Part shown: piece by piece, positions 46,424-58,238 of the stretch | Numbering within the stretch: the first letter of the stretch is position 1 | Layout of the letters: every line of letters begins with the position of its first letter | Assembly (NCBI GenBank): GCA_024180945.1 | Contig: JAKSGN010000002.1 | Coordinates: 496,001 to 560,000, forward strand | Direction of reading: 5' to 3' | Source: Macrophomina tecta | Lineage: Eukaryota > Ascomycota > Dothideomycetes > Botryosphaeriales > Botryosphaeriaceae | DNA length: 64,000 nt | Notes under the pieces: model-generated | Seen by the model: only the letters and a program-made list of their open reading frames with translations | What the model was told of the DNA's origin: nothing | The model's database searches: none | Made by a program: the position numbers and the translations under genes

Positions 46424-47023
46424 TCACCTACGACGCCGATAAGGGGTACCGGGCGTGGGAGGTGGCAGGGGGGAACACGATGTGGTGTTGAAAGCACCAG
46501 AGTTATTGCGTACCGATGGTGGAATAGTGATCTCGTGCGGAGCAACACTATCATTGTAGCAGGGTGCGTTGAAGTATGAGTCGACCCGTTGGCGCTGCGA
46601 CGGCGGCGCCGCGTGGAAGAGTGAATTAGGACCGTCGTTGATGTTTGTGAAGAGGCTTCCGGCATTCGAGAAGTGTGGTGGCATTTGCGACGATGCGTAG
46701 CATCCCGAATCTCGCCGTCCAGATGGCTCCATGGCGGGATAAGCTGTGCCGGCTAATGCTTTCTGCTGCGGTGCGGAATGAGCGAATCCGTACTGCATCA
46801 GGGCGCAGCGGACGGCGTTGTACAACTGCCGCAGGTGTTTTACTTCTCTGGAGTCTATCCCCTCCTCGAGTCGACGCATCCGTGATTCTAAGGCCTTGAT
46901 CCGCGAGTCTGGTTTGCCCATCCAGACGTGTATCCAGTGGAAGATGACGCCACTGCCCACAATGCAGTAGAATACCATGCTCATGTACTCCTGCAGGTTG
47001 TAGTCTTGGATAATCAAACCCAT
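46424..47023 (-). CDS. Unknown single-pass membrane protein with coiled coil
   Basis: Open frame of 199 residues from the ATG at 47023; the frame stays open upstream to 47161 but without another ATG. It begins MGLIIQDYNLQEYMSMV, followed by a hydrophobic segment (YCIVGSGVIFHWIHVWMG), then a charged helical stretch (SRIKALESRMRRLEEGIDSREVKHLRQLY) likely to form a short coiled coil, and a Pro/Ser/Asn-rich tail ending in PYRRRR. I do not recognise the family. The ordered layout argues for a real gene; the absence of a known domain and of introns leaves doubt. Confidence 0.5.
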   Translation of the reverse strand: MGLIIQDYNLQEYMSMVFYCIVGSGVIFHWIHVWMGKPDSRIKALESRMRRLEEGIDSREVKHLRQLYNAVRCALMQYGFAHSAPQQKALAGTAYPAMEPSGRRDSGCYASSQMPPHFSNAGSLFTNINDGPNSLFHAAPPSQRQRVDSYFNAPCYNDSVAPHEITIPPSVRNNSGAFNTTSCSPLPPPTPGTPYRRRR

Positions 47024-49053
47024 GACGCTGGGGCCGCTGCTACGCTGGTGGTGATGCGGGCCTTCTGTAGTTGGCGCCACGGTGGCTGAATTTCTGGTCT
47101 TCGGATTGGTGCAGAACAAAATGAGAACGTGCGTTGGTGAGGTCTTAAACACCCAAGACACAGTGCTCTGGATGGCCTCAGCTTTTACCTTTCTACCCGT
47201 TATGCCCTCAATCAGCTAAAAAAAAACAACCTGTGACGATTGTGCCCTTAACCACAACCATCGTGATCCACAATCTGGTTGCCCTATGAAACAGGTCCTA
47301 TCAAATCTCCCAATAAATTCCAGCCTCGCTTCGGATAGCTCTGATCCATTCTCCCTTTGGCCACAGCAGATGCGAAGAGTTGAAGGCCAAGCTCCTTATT
47401 GGTCCAGGACCTCGATTCGGAGTTTCGATCCCAGCGTAGGGTTGCGGTTGTAGGGCAATGTTGTCGTCATGGTTGCCAAGGGGTCATTCTCAAACTCATC
47501 GTCGGTGATTGAGGGTTGCATCCGTGCCAGCCAAGCATGGTCTTGGATCTGTACGCCGAAATAAAGCTCAATGTGAAGCTATGCTTGGCTAGAGGGAATA
47601 TCTTCATCCCTTTCTTGGGTCGGATAGCCGGGTTCTGGAGGACTCGGGTTAAGATCTGACACAAGGCCTCGCTCTAGACTTGCGTTATGACCAACCCGCG
47701 GAAGAATAGATCCAACTGATAGAAATCTAGGGTGAGCCTATGTTACCCGCCGAGACAACTCTCGACTTAGGCTCAGTTAGCTTTGTGACTCCTCACCGCA
47801 ATCCGGGCAAGAACATTGGCCGTTGATAGAAAGCAAAACTGAGCGGCCGGGGCGGAGGAGATCTATTGACCGGCAACCATCGGTCTAGAGCACCGCTGGG
47901 TCTCCGAGTCATCAATGATTCGTCGTTTCGGCATCATTTTCCAATGGAGCATTCCCGTGTCTTGGCGATGGGAGTCCCGACGTCTGCGAGAATGGGCGCT
48001 AGTTGATAAGGTTAGAGATGATGTTCAAATCGCAAAACCAGTATCATAGCTTGCAGCTCCAGGCGACGGCTAAGATCGGCCAATTGGGAGCAGAGGGCGC
48101 AAACAACCGGCGGGTGGTTGCAACAATTCGCTGGAGGGCCACGGAAGATAGGAGCCTGTGGTGTTAGAGGATCGATGGCCAGGGAGTCAACCTTTTGTGG
48201 TACAGTCATGCCCTGCAGAGGATTAAAGGGCGCTGTTCCCTAGCAATGCTATATTCAGTATCGAGGACTGACTAGGGCAACTGCTGCAAAGACGCGAAGG
48301 AAGTAAATTACATGCATACGACGTCGAAATACCCTTTGCCTGGTCAAATCGGCGGCCCGGGGCGCTCAAGTCTATCAGTGCTGTTGGAAAAGTGATCCGT
48401 GTCCGTTAAGGAGACCGGGTGTGGCGTAGGTACTGCTGGGATGCAAGGGGCCCGGCACCAAGGGCCACTGTTCCGATGAAAAGGACTGGGTGGTACATTC
48501 CATAGTAAATTTTTTGTGCACCATGCTGAGTTACTGCCTCGCGTCGCGTTCGCATGTCGACGCAAATTTTTTTTTTTTTTTTTTTACTGCTCTGAATCTT
48601 GCCCAACGTGAAGTCGTAACGGCGGTTGACTCTGGCCTGAAGGGGCAGGAGTCGAGGGAGCGGTCTTTCGGTCTCTTTCGGCTTCCCGAGTCTTCTCTAG
48701 GCCCGTTGTCTCTCAAAGAGCGAGGAAATATGCGTCACCAATCCAGAACGGCCGAGAGCCGATATTAGATCTGCTGGACGGTAGGGATGGGGAGCCGGTG
48801 GTTGGTACCAGCGGCAAAAGGGACTGAGAGCGTGTGAAAAATTAACTGACCCGGGGAATCAACGATGTCATCAGTAATTCAGACTGGAGGAAAGAGGAGG
48901 CTCGAGGGCCTTTTTGATTCTGAACTGACGGCTGGCAGGCACGCGCAAACCAGCCAGCCCCCCTGACCATTCCGGATATTGAGAAACCCTGCCGTCAACT
49001 CCAACCCATGCACGCTCATTCAAATCCGTAAAAGCGATATTTCAATCAACGGC
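47024..49053. other. Intergenic, no gene seen
   Basis: 2.0 kb with a 19-T run (48567-48585). Short frames only; nothing resembles RNA genes or transposon proteins. Confidence 0.5.
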
Positions 49054-50719
49054 TCAACCCAAGAAGTCTTTCACCGCTCCTCCCACGTGTTCCAGATCCA
49101 AGAGGAATGTGTCATGACCGAACAAACTCTTCTCTTCGCCCAGTTCAACGTGCGTGACGTTTCTATTCCCAGTGCGGCGCAAAGTCTCTGCTATTTCTCT
49201 TTGTTGCCACGCAGGGAACAGAATATCGCTGGCCACACCTAGCACCAAGGTAGGTATATTTGCCAAGGGCTTCAGGCCGGCGACCAGGTCTGCGGGAGGC
49301 TCCTGCGGGCCTGTGGGGTGAGGGGCGTCGGTGGCTTGAGAAGATGAAGAACCATTGGCTTGCTCCTGTTCCTCATACGGCTTTTCGGGGAGGGTTAAAT
49401 TGCATGCATCGGCAGTCGCCGCGGCTTGAGCCTTGTTCCCGGCGGCAAATGCTGCCAGCTTGCCTTCATTCTGAGCCCTCAACGCGTTGATGCGGACACG
49501 GTGTTCCAAGCCAAGGTCGAATAAGTCCATGGCTTTCGACACGTAAAGCATGCTGTTGGCGTCATATTCCAGGCACCACTTTTCGCCGGCATGGTCCAAG
49601 TAAGTCTCGATGAGAAAGTCAGGACACAGGGCAGGCTGCTTGGAAGGATCCGCCCTTCTTCTCCCAAAACGCTGCTCCCACTCTGGCCCGCTACGATATG
49701 TCACTGTGGCGATTTCGCGGGCAAGCTTCATGCCGGTGTGGGGGGGAACGCCGGTGTAATAGAACCCGCGGTTCCAGTTTGGGTCCATCATGAGCACTAA
49801 GGGCACTCAGCTTCAGCACGGCAAACAAAAGAGTGGGCAACGTACCTTGGCGCTGGGTGTGTCGCATGGCAATACTGTAAGGGTGGCTGCGCGCACAGCC
49901 GCTGATGGAGATAACTCGACCAACGCGTTCGGGGAACAGCGCGCCGGCTGCCAGACTGAGCATACCACCCATACTGGAGCCGACGCTCGCGTAGAGCTTC
50001 TCGATGCCAAGATGGTCTAGGAGCTTGAATTGAGCGCGCTCCATGTCCTCCATGGTGAGTATAGGGAACCTGGTGGCGTACCGCTCGCCATTGGCCGGGT
50101 CGATGGAAGATGGACCGGTGGAGCCGTAGCAGCCACCGATTACATTTGTGCAAATGACAAAGTATTTGTCGGTATCGAGAGGCTTCCCAGGGCCTATGAA
50201 CTTCTCCCACCAGCCCGGCTTAGGGTTGGCCTCGGTGCTGTGAGCGTGGCTGGAGGCTGACAGGCCGGTGTGCAGCAGTATCGCGTTGGTCTTGTCGGCA
50301 TTGAGCTTCCCCCAGGATTCATAGGCTATTTTGAATTCGGGCAGAATTCCACCCCAGTCCAGCAGGATCGGGTCCTTGCACACAAAGCTCTCGTGAGCGC
50401 CAGCGGTGTAGGTCGGCTCGGGGCCGAGGAGCGAGCGCTTCTGGAGGGTCGCGGAACGCGTTTCGAGGGCGTCGAGGCAAGGGAACGCGAGCGCTGGGTT
50501 GGTCGAGTCGGCGGTCTCGGCGTCGGGCTTCACGGCGTATGCAGGCTGGAGGCTGCGGCGCGGTTGGTTGTGAAGTCGTCGAGAGAGCGGCGATGCGGGC
50601 GGCGGGGCGGCGTGACGCGACGCGCCGGACTGCGCGGGCCGCGATTGGGCGAATCGAAGGAGCTGCTGGCGGAGGCCTGACCGTGCCGGCCCCGACGCGA
50701 CCTTCCTCGCAACTGACAT
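49054..50719 (-). CDS. met2: Homoserine O-acetyltransferase (methionine biosynthesis)
   Basis: Exons 49846-50719 and 49054-49796 with a 49-bp intron between RHTQRQ and [11 protein letters not shown], giving 538 residues. This alpha/beta hydrolase transfers acetyl from acetyl-CoA to homoserine, the first committed step toward methionine in fungi. Signatures: [30 protein letters not shown], the nucleophile elbow [11 protein letters not shown] (Ser near 249), the acid [11 protein letters not shown] and the His GHDTFLLD. An insert of about 60 residues (Ala/Gln/Ser-rich) before the acid residue is usual in fungal Met2. The N-terminal 60 residues are Arg/Ser/Ala-rich and could be a mitochondrial leader, which yeast Met2 lacks. 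Very confident. Confidence 0.95.
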
Positions 50720-52194
50720 TTTTTTTCCGTGGAAACTCGCGATGTCTGTAGATCGCAGGCTCTGCGATGCATGAACAAAATGTCCCGCCCGCCGCAAGCA
50801 CTGACGCCATCCTCCGGCAATCGGCCGTCTTTGTAATCTGCCCTCGCCCCAGACGGCGCCGGCTGAGGAATGGCATCATTTCACGTGACGCTAACCAACT
50901 CCATGCCGTGTCGAGCATACTACCAGAGCAACGTCTTCAGGCTCGCTCCACCATTGATTCGCGACCTTGCACTGTCCGAGACCCATGCCTACGCCCTTCT
51001 GAGACGGGGCGTGGACGGGTGCCTTTCTCACCTTTCGTGACACCGGAGCACTGCTTCTTTTCCATGCGACTTTCAGCTGTGCTGTCAGGCGGAGGCAGAC
51101 TATCCATAGTAAGGCCTTACGTAGCCTTCCCTCGACCCCTGCATGGCATGCGCTCAATCGGCCAACTAGCGGGCTCCTATGTCGGACTGCTGAGTGGTAC
51201 GGAGTGCAGGTGCGCAGTCGATCACGATTAGTATGTTGGACGCAATTTAGTGCCGCCAATAAGATGCCGCGTTTTTTCGGTAAGCCACTTCCATGCGAAT
51301 CTCGCTCAGCCGTGGCCTCCTACCAGTTCTGGCCGCCTCAAACCAGCCTTGGGTACAGTTCGACCTCGATACGTGGCGAACCTGCGAGCCTGATGTGGTT
51401 TCACAGCATCCAAAGCTCTCAGGCATGCCTAGAATAGTGACTAGTAACCTAGTTTTTGAGCGGATGATGCATCGAGCGGACTAAAAGTCAATCCCTCGAC
51501 GCCTATAAGACACCGGACATTCTCTCACAACGGAAGGGACAAAACCAGCATCCGGAATCCGCACTGGGAAACGGGAACGAACTGACTCGGTTGGAGAAAA
51601 GAGACACGCGATATGACTATGTGGCAGTCCCTGGCATAGTACAGCATGAGGCAGAATCTCCTGCGCAGTGGTGAGGCTGACCGCACTTTGGGTCACGTTC
51701 TGCATATGACTGGCTCAATCTCCCTGAGAAGCGGCGAGAATGGGAACGGATTGGCCGCCGCTCGCTCGGATCACAAGTTCATTGGCTTGCGCATACACGG
51801 CTTCTGGCATTCTGAAGCGGTCACCAATATGGAACTCAATCCGACTGCCACGAGAGCAGGCAAGTACTGATCCTCGCACAGAAGCTTCGAGGACCGTCAC
51901 ACTACATACAAAAACAGAGTGAGTGGGTTGCTCCTAGGTCCTCGTAGCGGTGACGCCTTCAGCGTACCACTCTGAGGTCTGATGAAAGCGTCCCATTGGT
52001 GATACTTGCACCTCTGTTCTGAAGGGCGTCGCGTGTTCTTAGCCAGGTGAATCTGCATGCGGACCCAGCCACAGCGTATTCATTACTTGTAGAGTAATAC
52101 TACTAATACGCGACGATTTCTCATTTTCCGCTTCAGTGCGTATCTGCAGCCGGGCGGCCTCGGCACCCTTCATCCCTCGTCACTAAACAACCAT
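50720..52194. other. Intergenic, no gene seen
   Basis: 1.5 kb between the divergent met2 and unknown gene. Short frames without motifs. Confidence 0.5.
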
Positions 52195-53162
52195 ATGGCT
52201 CCAAGCAACCTTGCTATGAGACTTTTCACTGGCAATCATTACCCTTGCACTTACACAAGGCCCCAGCAATCATCTCTTTCCGCGAGTCTTGAGGGTCCTG
52301 CCGCACGACGGTGGCAATACACCTGGAGCCACGTATTCTGGCCGAATATATACGAAGCAGCATCAAAAACCCCAACATCGCTTATGATGGAAGCATCTGA
52401 GGACCTAAGTATTGAAACTCAAGCAGAAGCCCGGCTATTCCTCTGCTTTCGACCAATCCTGGAAACGTTAGTTCTCTTCTTTAAACTCCTTCATACAAGC
52501 GTCTTAACCATTCGCGGAGTCCCCAGAGTAAGGAGTCATATGGCATATGCTGCTCTACGGTCTGATATTGTGCAGCTGATTCCGTCTCCATAGTCCGACG
52601 ATCTGTTGCGATGCGGGAGAATTGCAATTGAAACAATGGACGGCCATGAATATGCGCGAAAAGAATTTGGAGTTTCGGTTCGATTTAATTCGACGAGAGA
52701 ACATGATAAGATTCTCGGTCCTGAAAGACCTCCTCGGGCCAAGAGCCCTAGATATGTTGCAACTGCTTCCTCTCGAGCCTACTGAAGAACCGCTCCCTGA
52801 GACATTGGGAAGGATTCAGCTTCGATGGTGCGTAATCGGCAAGAGGATCCAAGCCCCAAGGATATATACCCAAAGACGGTACATCCGGAGTGAGTTCTTT
52901 GTCGTCGAAGACCTTACTCGGGGCTTTCCTCAAGATGCCAGTATTGGAATGAGAACAGTATACGCTGAAAGACTGGACGAGAACACCTCAAGCGCTTCCG
53001 CCAGTATCGGTGGGTTTCGGCCGAGATCTCCCTCTCGCGCTCCCGGTAAGCTTTGATATTCTTTCGCTGAAAGCATGTGCTAAACTATACCTAGTCCGGG
53101 AAAGGACTGCGGCAGAATCCGAACGACGAGTGTTGAGGAGACAAGAAATACAGGAAATCTAG
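52195..53162 (+). CDS. Unknown protein, three-exon model
   Basis: Proposed exons 52195-52466, 52594-53045 and 53095-53162 give 263 residues. Intron 1 (127 bp, donor GTTAGT, acceptor CCATAG) and intron 2 (49 bp, donor GTAAGC, acceptor CCTAG) keep the frame. The protein has a hydrophilic N-terminus, a central region with CCDAGELQLKQW and FRFDLIRRENMIRFSVLKDLL, then RSPSRAP joined to an Arg/Glu-rich tail (VRERTAAESERRVLRRQEI), a tail style common in fungal accessory proteins. I do not recognise a domain. The gene sits at the start of an accessory-looking stretch. Exon 1 and its donor are the weakest parts; exons 2-3 are better supported by the clean second intron. Confidence 0.42.
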
Positions 53163-53425
53163 ATGGAGGAGTACGTGGGCATAGCTATGGGTGCATAGAA
53201 CAGATTGGTCTACTATATCCTTTTATACCTGAGGAGAGGAGCACTCGATGTCACTTCATGTATGATCTCGTGCATTCATTTCCACAAATTTACGACAACT
53301 GAGGGGGGTTTCCAAAGGCCTCAAGCGGGGAGAGAACGGGGGGAGAGCATTTTCTTTCTCGGCATGAGGCCTATTTATCTATGTTGAAGAGAGCGTATCC
53401 ACCAGTAGTAACTCAATCAGGTCTC

Positions 53426-54488
53426 TTAAATACTACATCCAAAGATTCCGGATTGTACCAAAACAACCTGCACCGCGGAGAAGGCGGATGCCACAGCAAA
53501 CAATTCGACTGAGTGCGCTTTGGTGAAAAAGCAAAGACAAAGAGAGAGAAGAATATTGAAAACAGCAACAGCGGCCAGCTTCACCACCGGAGGGTTTAAG
53601 AAGTTGAGCAAAAGGATAGAGCAGAGCAGGAGGGTCGAGGCGACCATGTTGGTAGTCATCCGGGCCCAGTGAAGTAAATCCGCCTCCTCGAACTCCTGCA
53701 GATGCGGCTCTTTCCATGAACTTTTCGCCTGAGGCCAACCAACCCGTAGGAAAACCCTGGAGGCTCTCTCCGTAACCCATTGTGAGAAGGAGTCAAACTC
53801 ATGGCGCCCGAGCAGGGTTATCAAGTCTTTTGCGTGACTGTGTGGCCTTTCCACGGATCCCCATACCTCTGCATCAGACCCGAACAGTGCCGAAGGGCCC
53901 ATGTGAGAGCTTTCGAGATATTTCTGGACATCGTGGAGATCGCGCTGGCTCGGGGCTTTCATGCAGAGCATGCTATCTTGTTGTATGATGGCATCATCTG
54001 CAGATACGTAGTTAGCACAACGAGTAATTATTATAGCTCTACTATGGCTTACTGTATTCCTTGAGTTTATCCATGATTTTTTGCACGAGCCTCCATTGCT
54101 TGTCGTCTCCATCAGCATCTTGTGGATGGCTCAGTGCATACCAGCTGCGAGCGAAGTTGCTCCTGCGATCTTGCCGGTCCATGCTGTCACGAAGCTGCTG
54201 TTTTCTGAGCACGTCTTCCAGATGGACGATCTCCGCTTGGAGGTAGAGCAGTCTCTGTGCATTCAGAGCCCCAAATCGGCAAAATATGGCCTGCTCCGGA
54301 ATAACACCCATCCTCTCTGCAAGTTTGGGGTAGCCCGCGGGCACAGTGTTCATAGGAACTGGGAGCACCTCTATTGGACGGGAATTGACAGGGCTTGCAT
54401 CAGATGGTTGTACTGTTGTGCGATGATACCGCGGAAGGACTGTTGTTTGATCTGATCCCGTCATTGCAATGAGCACGTGAACAAACAT
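53426..54488 (-). CDS. DUF6594 membrane protein
   Basis: Exons 54053-54488 and 53426-53997, 55-bp intron with donor GTAAGC, branch GCTAAC and acceptor CTGCAG; 335 residues. The domain starts at GYPKLAERMGVIPEQAIFCRFGAL, then LLYLQAEIVHLEDVL, followed after the intron by DAIIQQDSMLCMKAPSQRDL and SDAEVWGS, the layout of DUF6594 proteins. Two to three hydrophobic segments at the C-terminus (MVASTLLLCSILLLNFL, AAVAVFNILLSLCLCFF, VQVVLVQSGIF) fit the conserved membrane end. The family is large and lineage-expanded in Pezizomycotina; its function is unknown. An alternative start is Met9 (54464). Confidence 0.82.
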
Positions 54489-56007
54489 TTTGCGAGAAGC
54501 TTAGTGACCGTAATTCAAGACGAGATCAAGCCGGCCGTAGGCATCTCAAATACTCGTGCCGTTAATGTGATAGTCCGGCGTAGAATAAGGCTTTAAATCT
54601 GTATGGCTGCCTCATTAGCTGCAATATCCCACAAACCTGCAGCCTCGCTGAGTTTAACCCGTTTGCGTTACATGTGTTGGCCAGTAGTTGGCATCTCCAG
54701 CGATATCTCCCTAAGACCATGCCCATTCTCACTGCATGTGCAAGGCTTCTGCATATGATGGAGATGGCCAGTAATGTGCCGGCACATCAACCACAGCACA
54801 GCTGGCATGGCTCCAATGACTGCAAGTGAAATTAATATGTCTTGTTAATGGATTGAGGCAGTCGAATCCATCAAAGTAACCCCCCGGCGAAGCGCGTAGC
54901 GGGTATATCAGCGCCTATGAGATTGTAGCAAGGTTATCACGACGAGTAGTAGTGGCTAGGCAAGTCGTACATGTCTTTAACTCTCTAGTGCCGCCTTTGG
55001 CCAATGGCTTAAGAAATAGCTAGAGCGACGTTAATAACAGCAGCTCGGTAGGGAAGTCGCCGCCTGGGGGGTTTAGTGAAGGGAGGCCTACTACAGCAGC
55101 CGTAGCTGTGGTGTATATGTAGATGCGTAGGTGTAAGGTCGTGCTATTAGAGGTGCTGCTAGAGGAACGCGCCCCAAATTCCAAGTATAGGCGAAGCCAC
55201 ATATTTTGCTTTTCAATAGACCAATTAAACCCTTAGGTTTTCTTGCGCTAAGCCTAACGTGGCCTCCAAGAAAAGGCTGTTGCTCAATGTTGGACGTGAT
55301 TTCCCCAGCTACGCTCGGCAAGAGATGGGGGCTCTCAGCAGGGGGATGAAGGATTGAGGGACCCCAAGACAGTCTCCATGGGAATCGGAGCACGAGTTCC
55401 AGGATTGTGTGTGAAACTTGCACCAAACATTCCTGGGATGATTCCAATGTCGTTGCTCGGCCAGCCTTCCGGATACGACTCAGAGCAGCAATGTACAGGT
55501 GTAAAGTTTTAGGTAAGCTGATGCTACTATAGTATGCCGCTCTCGCAGGAGGTATCGGCTGTTGGTGAAACAGTGGAGTGGGTTTCTCTGCCAAGTGGCT
55601 TATGGAAGAGACGCCGAAGATGAGAAAAGTCGCGCGTATAGACGGCGTGTGTGAATGCAGTAGCCTGTGATTAATTTATATCTGGCCCATCAAGCTAACA
55701 CTTACTATGCTGGAGTTATAGTACCGACAAGAGTCCTCAAATGAAGTTTCACGAACACATTGTTGTTGCGATCCACATGCCGCCACAATCGCACACACGG
55801 AGCAATCACTCCCATATGCGTCTTCGGAGGCGTGCCAATGGCCGACGCTATAGAAACGAAGTATTGGCATTCATTGACAAGCCATACCTTTTTAACCCAG
55901 TGCCATGTCTCAGCCAGCAAGAGCATTTTAGACGACCGCATTTGGTATGATGAGCAGTAGCCTGAACACTCAACGTGAGTGCAATACGCCATTCCAAAGG
56001 TACATAA
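54489..56007. other. Gene-poor accessory stretch, possibly degraded repeat
   Basis: 1.5 kb. The part at about 54880-55200 is rich in TA, TAG and CTA words and poor in CA/TG, the look of repeat-induced point mutation. Frames at 55091-55594 (-) and 55705-56043 (-) have no recognisable content. Confidence 0.4.
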
Positions 56008-56130
56008 ATGTCCAGGACTACTTACGTAGCAGGTAGACAGCAATCACAGTACCGTATTTTGACCAAGTTTCTCTGCGCCTGCTTAAGCCTCCCTCGGCGT
56101 CATTCTGATCGCTGCGTGATCGCTCTCAAA

Positions 56131-56557
56131 ATGATCGGAACTTTCTTCAATGCAGTAAGCGTATGCACGAAATCTCTGTCCAGTGATTGCACCTCAGGAA
56201 TCAGTACTAATGCTTCAACGACAGGGGCCATCGGCGAGTGAAGGAACGCCAGTGGATATTCATCTACAGCCAGCCGTTGCGAGGTCTGCCATCCTCCAGA
56301 TCGACTCCAACACTCAAGCCAACCTCATCTCACCCAATCTGCTCTGTGACGTTTTGAGGCAAGGATTCCACCCATGGACACACAGCAAAGTCCTCTTTCA
56401 GGGCCGGATGATAGATATCAGCGGCTACATCGACCTCAGCTGGAGTTTCGAGGGTACCCGTGGGGTCTATCACACACGCTTCTTTGTCCCTTCCAGAAAC
56501 GAATATTACTTCGATCTAGTTCTTTGCGCAGCTTCCGCACAAGAATATGGCTTCTGA
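56131..56557 (+). CDS. Retropepsin-like domain protein, short, possibly a remnant
   Basis: Exons 56131-56154 and 56225-56557 give 118 residues; the frame is also open upstream to an ATG at 56008, giving up to 159. The 70-bp intron has donor GTAAGC, branch TACTAAT and acceptor GACAG. The second exon shows the order of a single retropepsin-like lobe: AILQIDSNTQANLIS (where active enzymes have D-S/T-G), then FQGRMIDISGYIDLSWSFEG and FFVPSRNEYYFDLVL near the end (compare FDVILG). The catalytic Gly is Asn here and the glycine after FDLVL is lost, so proteolysis is unlikely. Such domains occur in fungal accessory proteins and in retroelement polyproteins; no reverse transcriptase is seen nearby. 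Confidence 0.5.
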
Positions 56558-57136
56558 AGCTAACGAAAGAGGCGTGACAACAGGGGCCTCTGGGACTCCC
56601 ATAATACCACCAATATAACGAGGGTGGACATGCCGTTACGGATAAGCTCGTGTGGCGCCGTATTGAGGACTGGGGTTGTTGTGAGCTTAGAGCATGGCCA
56701 GTTTTATTTTAATTTTTCCTCTCTCTTTTTCCTTTTTGGAACAGGCGCAAAGACATCTTGAAGCATACTTGGTATTCACCTTCTGCTTATGGATTCCGTG
56801 TGGTTCTCAAAGCGATTCAAACATAGCTAGCGTCGATAGCGTAGTGTCGGACATAACATTTGGTTTCACGGAGCTTGAAAAGCCACCGTGAGCATGAGCG
56901 CCTTGAGGGGCGCCGGATTGAGGAGCGAGAGATAGAGAAACTCAAATACGGAAGCGCATTGGTATCACACTGTGCTTTGGAAGGAAAGAAGGGTTCCACG
57001 GTTCTCTGGCCGCCCCAAAGCCTGGTCCTGCAAGCTCCTCGCAGTGGCAAAAGATTCGTTTTTCTTGGGTATATTTGATGGCTGCTTACTTGATTTCAGC
57101 CGCACATTTGTGTCTTAACATCGGCTCTCCTACGTC
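56558..57136. other. Intergenic, possible exon remnant
   Basis: A frame at 56860-57078 (+) contains a Glu/Arg-rich helix (HREHERLEGRRIEEREIEKL) resembling tails of fungal accessory proteins. No start or splice context supports a gene, so it is not called. Confidence 0.4.
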
Positions 57137-57623
57137 TCACAACCTCTCAAACAAGCAAAATTCGAACTCCACCTCTTCCCCGTCCTTCCCATCCCTCAAT
57201 CTCCCAGCCTCAATCGTCTCCCCCACGAACTCACTCAACTCCCCATTTGACTTCCTCACCCACCCCTCCCCGCCCTTCCCCTCCGGCCCCACCACATCCA
57301 CCGGGAAAACCGTATCACACTCATACTCCCTCCACACCCTCGTTAGCAACACATACCTCGCCTCCTGCATCCGCAGCGCCGCCCCATACAGCTGCGCACC
57401 CCCAATAACATACACCCTTCCCAGCCCTCCTTTCGCACCCAACCCCCTCAGCTTCTCGACCGCCTCCTCCAAACTCCCCGCTGCGACAGGCGTCGCAGCG
57501 GGATCGCCCTCAGCCTTTATGCCCTCCCTTTGCAGTAGCTGCACACCTTCGATCTTGGACGGGTCGCGCGACACGATGATGTTGATGCGGTCTTTCAGCG
57601 GGCGGAAGCGCGGGGGGATGGAT

Positions 57624-57655
<32 letters not shown>

Positions 57656-57850
57656 GCGGGCGGTGGATGCGGTAGGCGATGCGATAGATGAGGTAGGTAC
57701 GCGCTTGGTGACGCGGGCGAAGTAGGCCATCTCCTTCTTCAACTGCGGCCAGGGCAGGGTGCCGTTCTTGCCGATGCCGAGCGAGGGCGTGGCGGCGACG
57801 ATGAGGGTGAGGGCGAGGCGCGCGGGCGGCGTCATGGTGTCGGCGGACAT
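57137..57850 (-). CDS. Dihydrofolate reductase
   Basis: Single exon, 237 residues. It reduces dihydrofolate to tetrahydrofolate with NADPH for thymidylate and purine synthesis. Signatures: LIVAATPSLGIGKNGTLPWP (substrate loop, Trp-Pro), [56 protein letters not shown] and the C-terminal EFCLFERL. Inserts after RVTKRV and before GSLEEAVEKL are typical of filamentous fungi. It lies back-to-back in the same direction as MED22 (388 bp upstream). Very confident. Confidence 0.96.
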
Positions 57851-58238
57851 GTCTTGTACGTGGCGAGAGACAAAAGAGGAGGGGACGAGATCGAGATGCG
57901 CGTAAGGGCTGTGGCGTGGAGCTGAAGGAGTAGTGGAGCTCGAGAGAGAAAAAATGTCTTGAAGGAATTATCCGCCCAGTTGCGCGGCCAGGGAAGACGC
58001 GTCGCGGGGCATGTGCGCGCCGGGAATTAGTGGCCGCAGATAGCTTGCGCCTCGTCCTCGAGCTTTGGAATCAAGTATGTTAAAGCCATCGAGCCGCTCT
58101 TCTGCGTGATCAATTGGGTATATCCGTCCGTGAAACGCCTAAATGAGCCACCTTCACATGAAGCCTTGCTGGCACCTGCCTCTGCCTCAAGCCGCCCGTG
58201 TGCCCCTCCCTCGCCCGTCGCCGTGCCGTGCCAACTTC
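57851..58238. other. Intergenic, DHFR promoter / MED22 3' region
   Basis: 388 bp, no gene seen. Confidence 0.6.
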
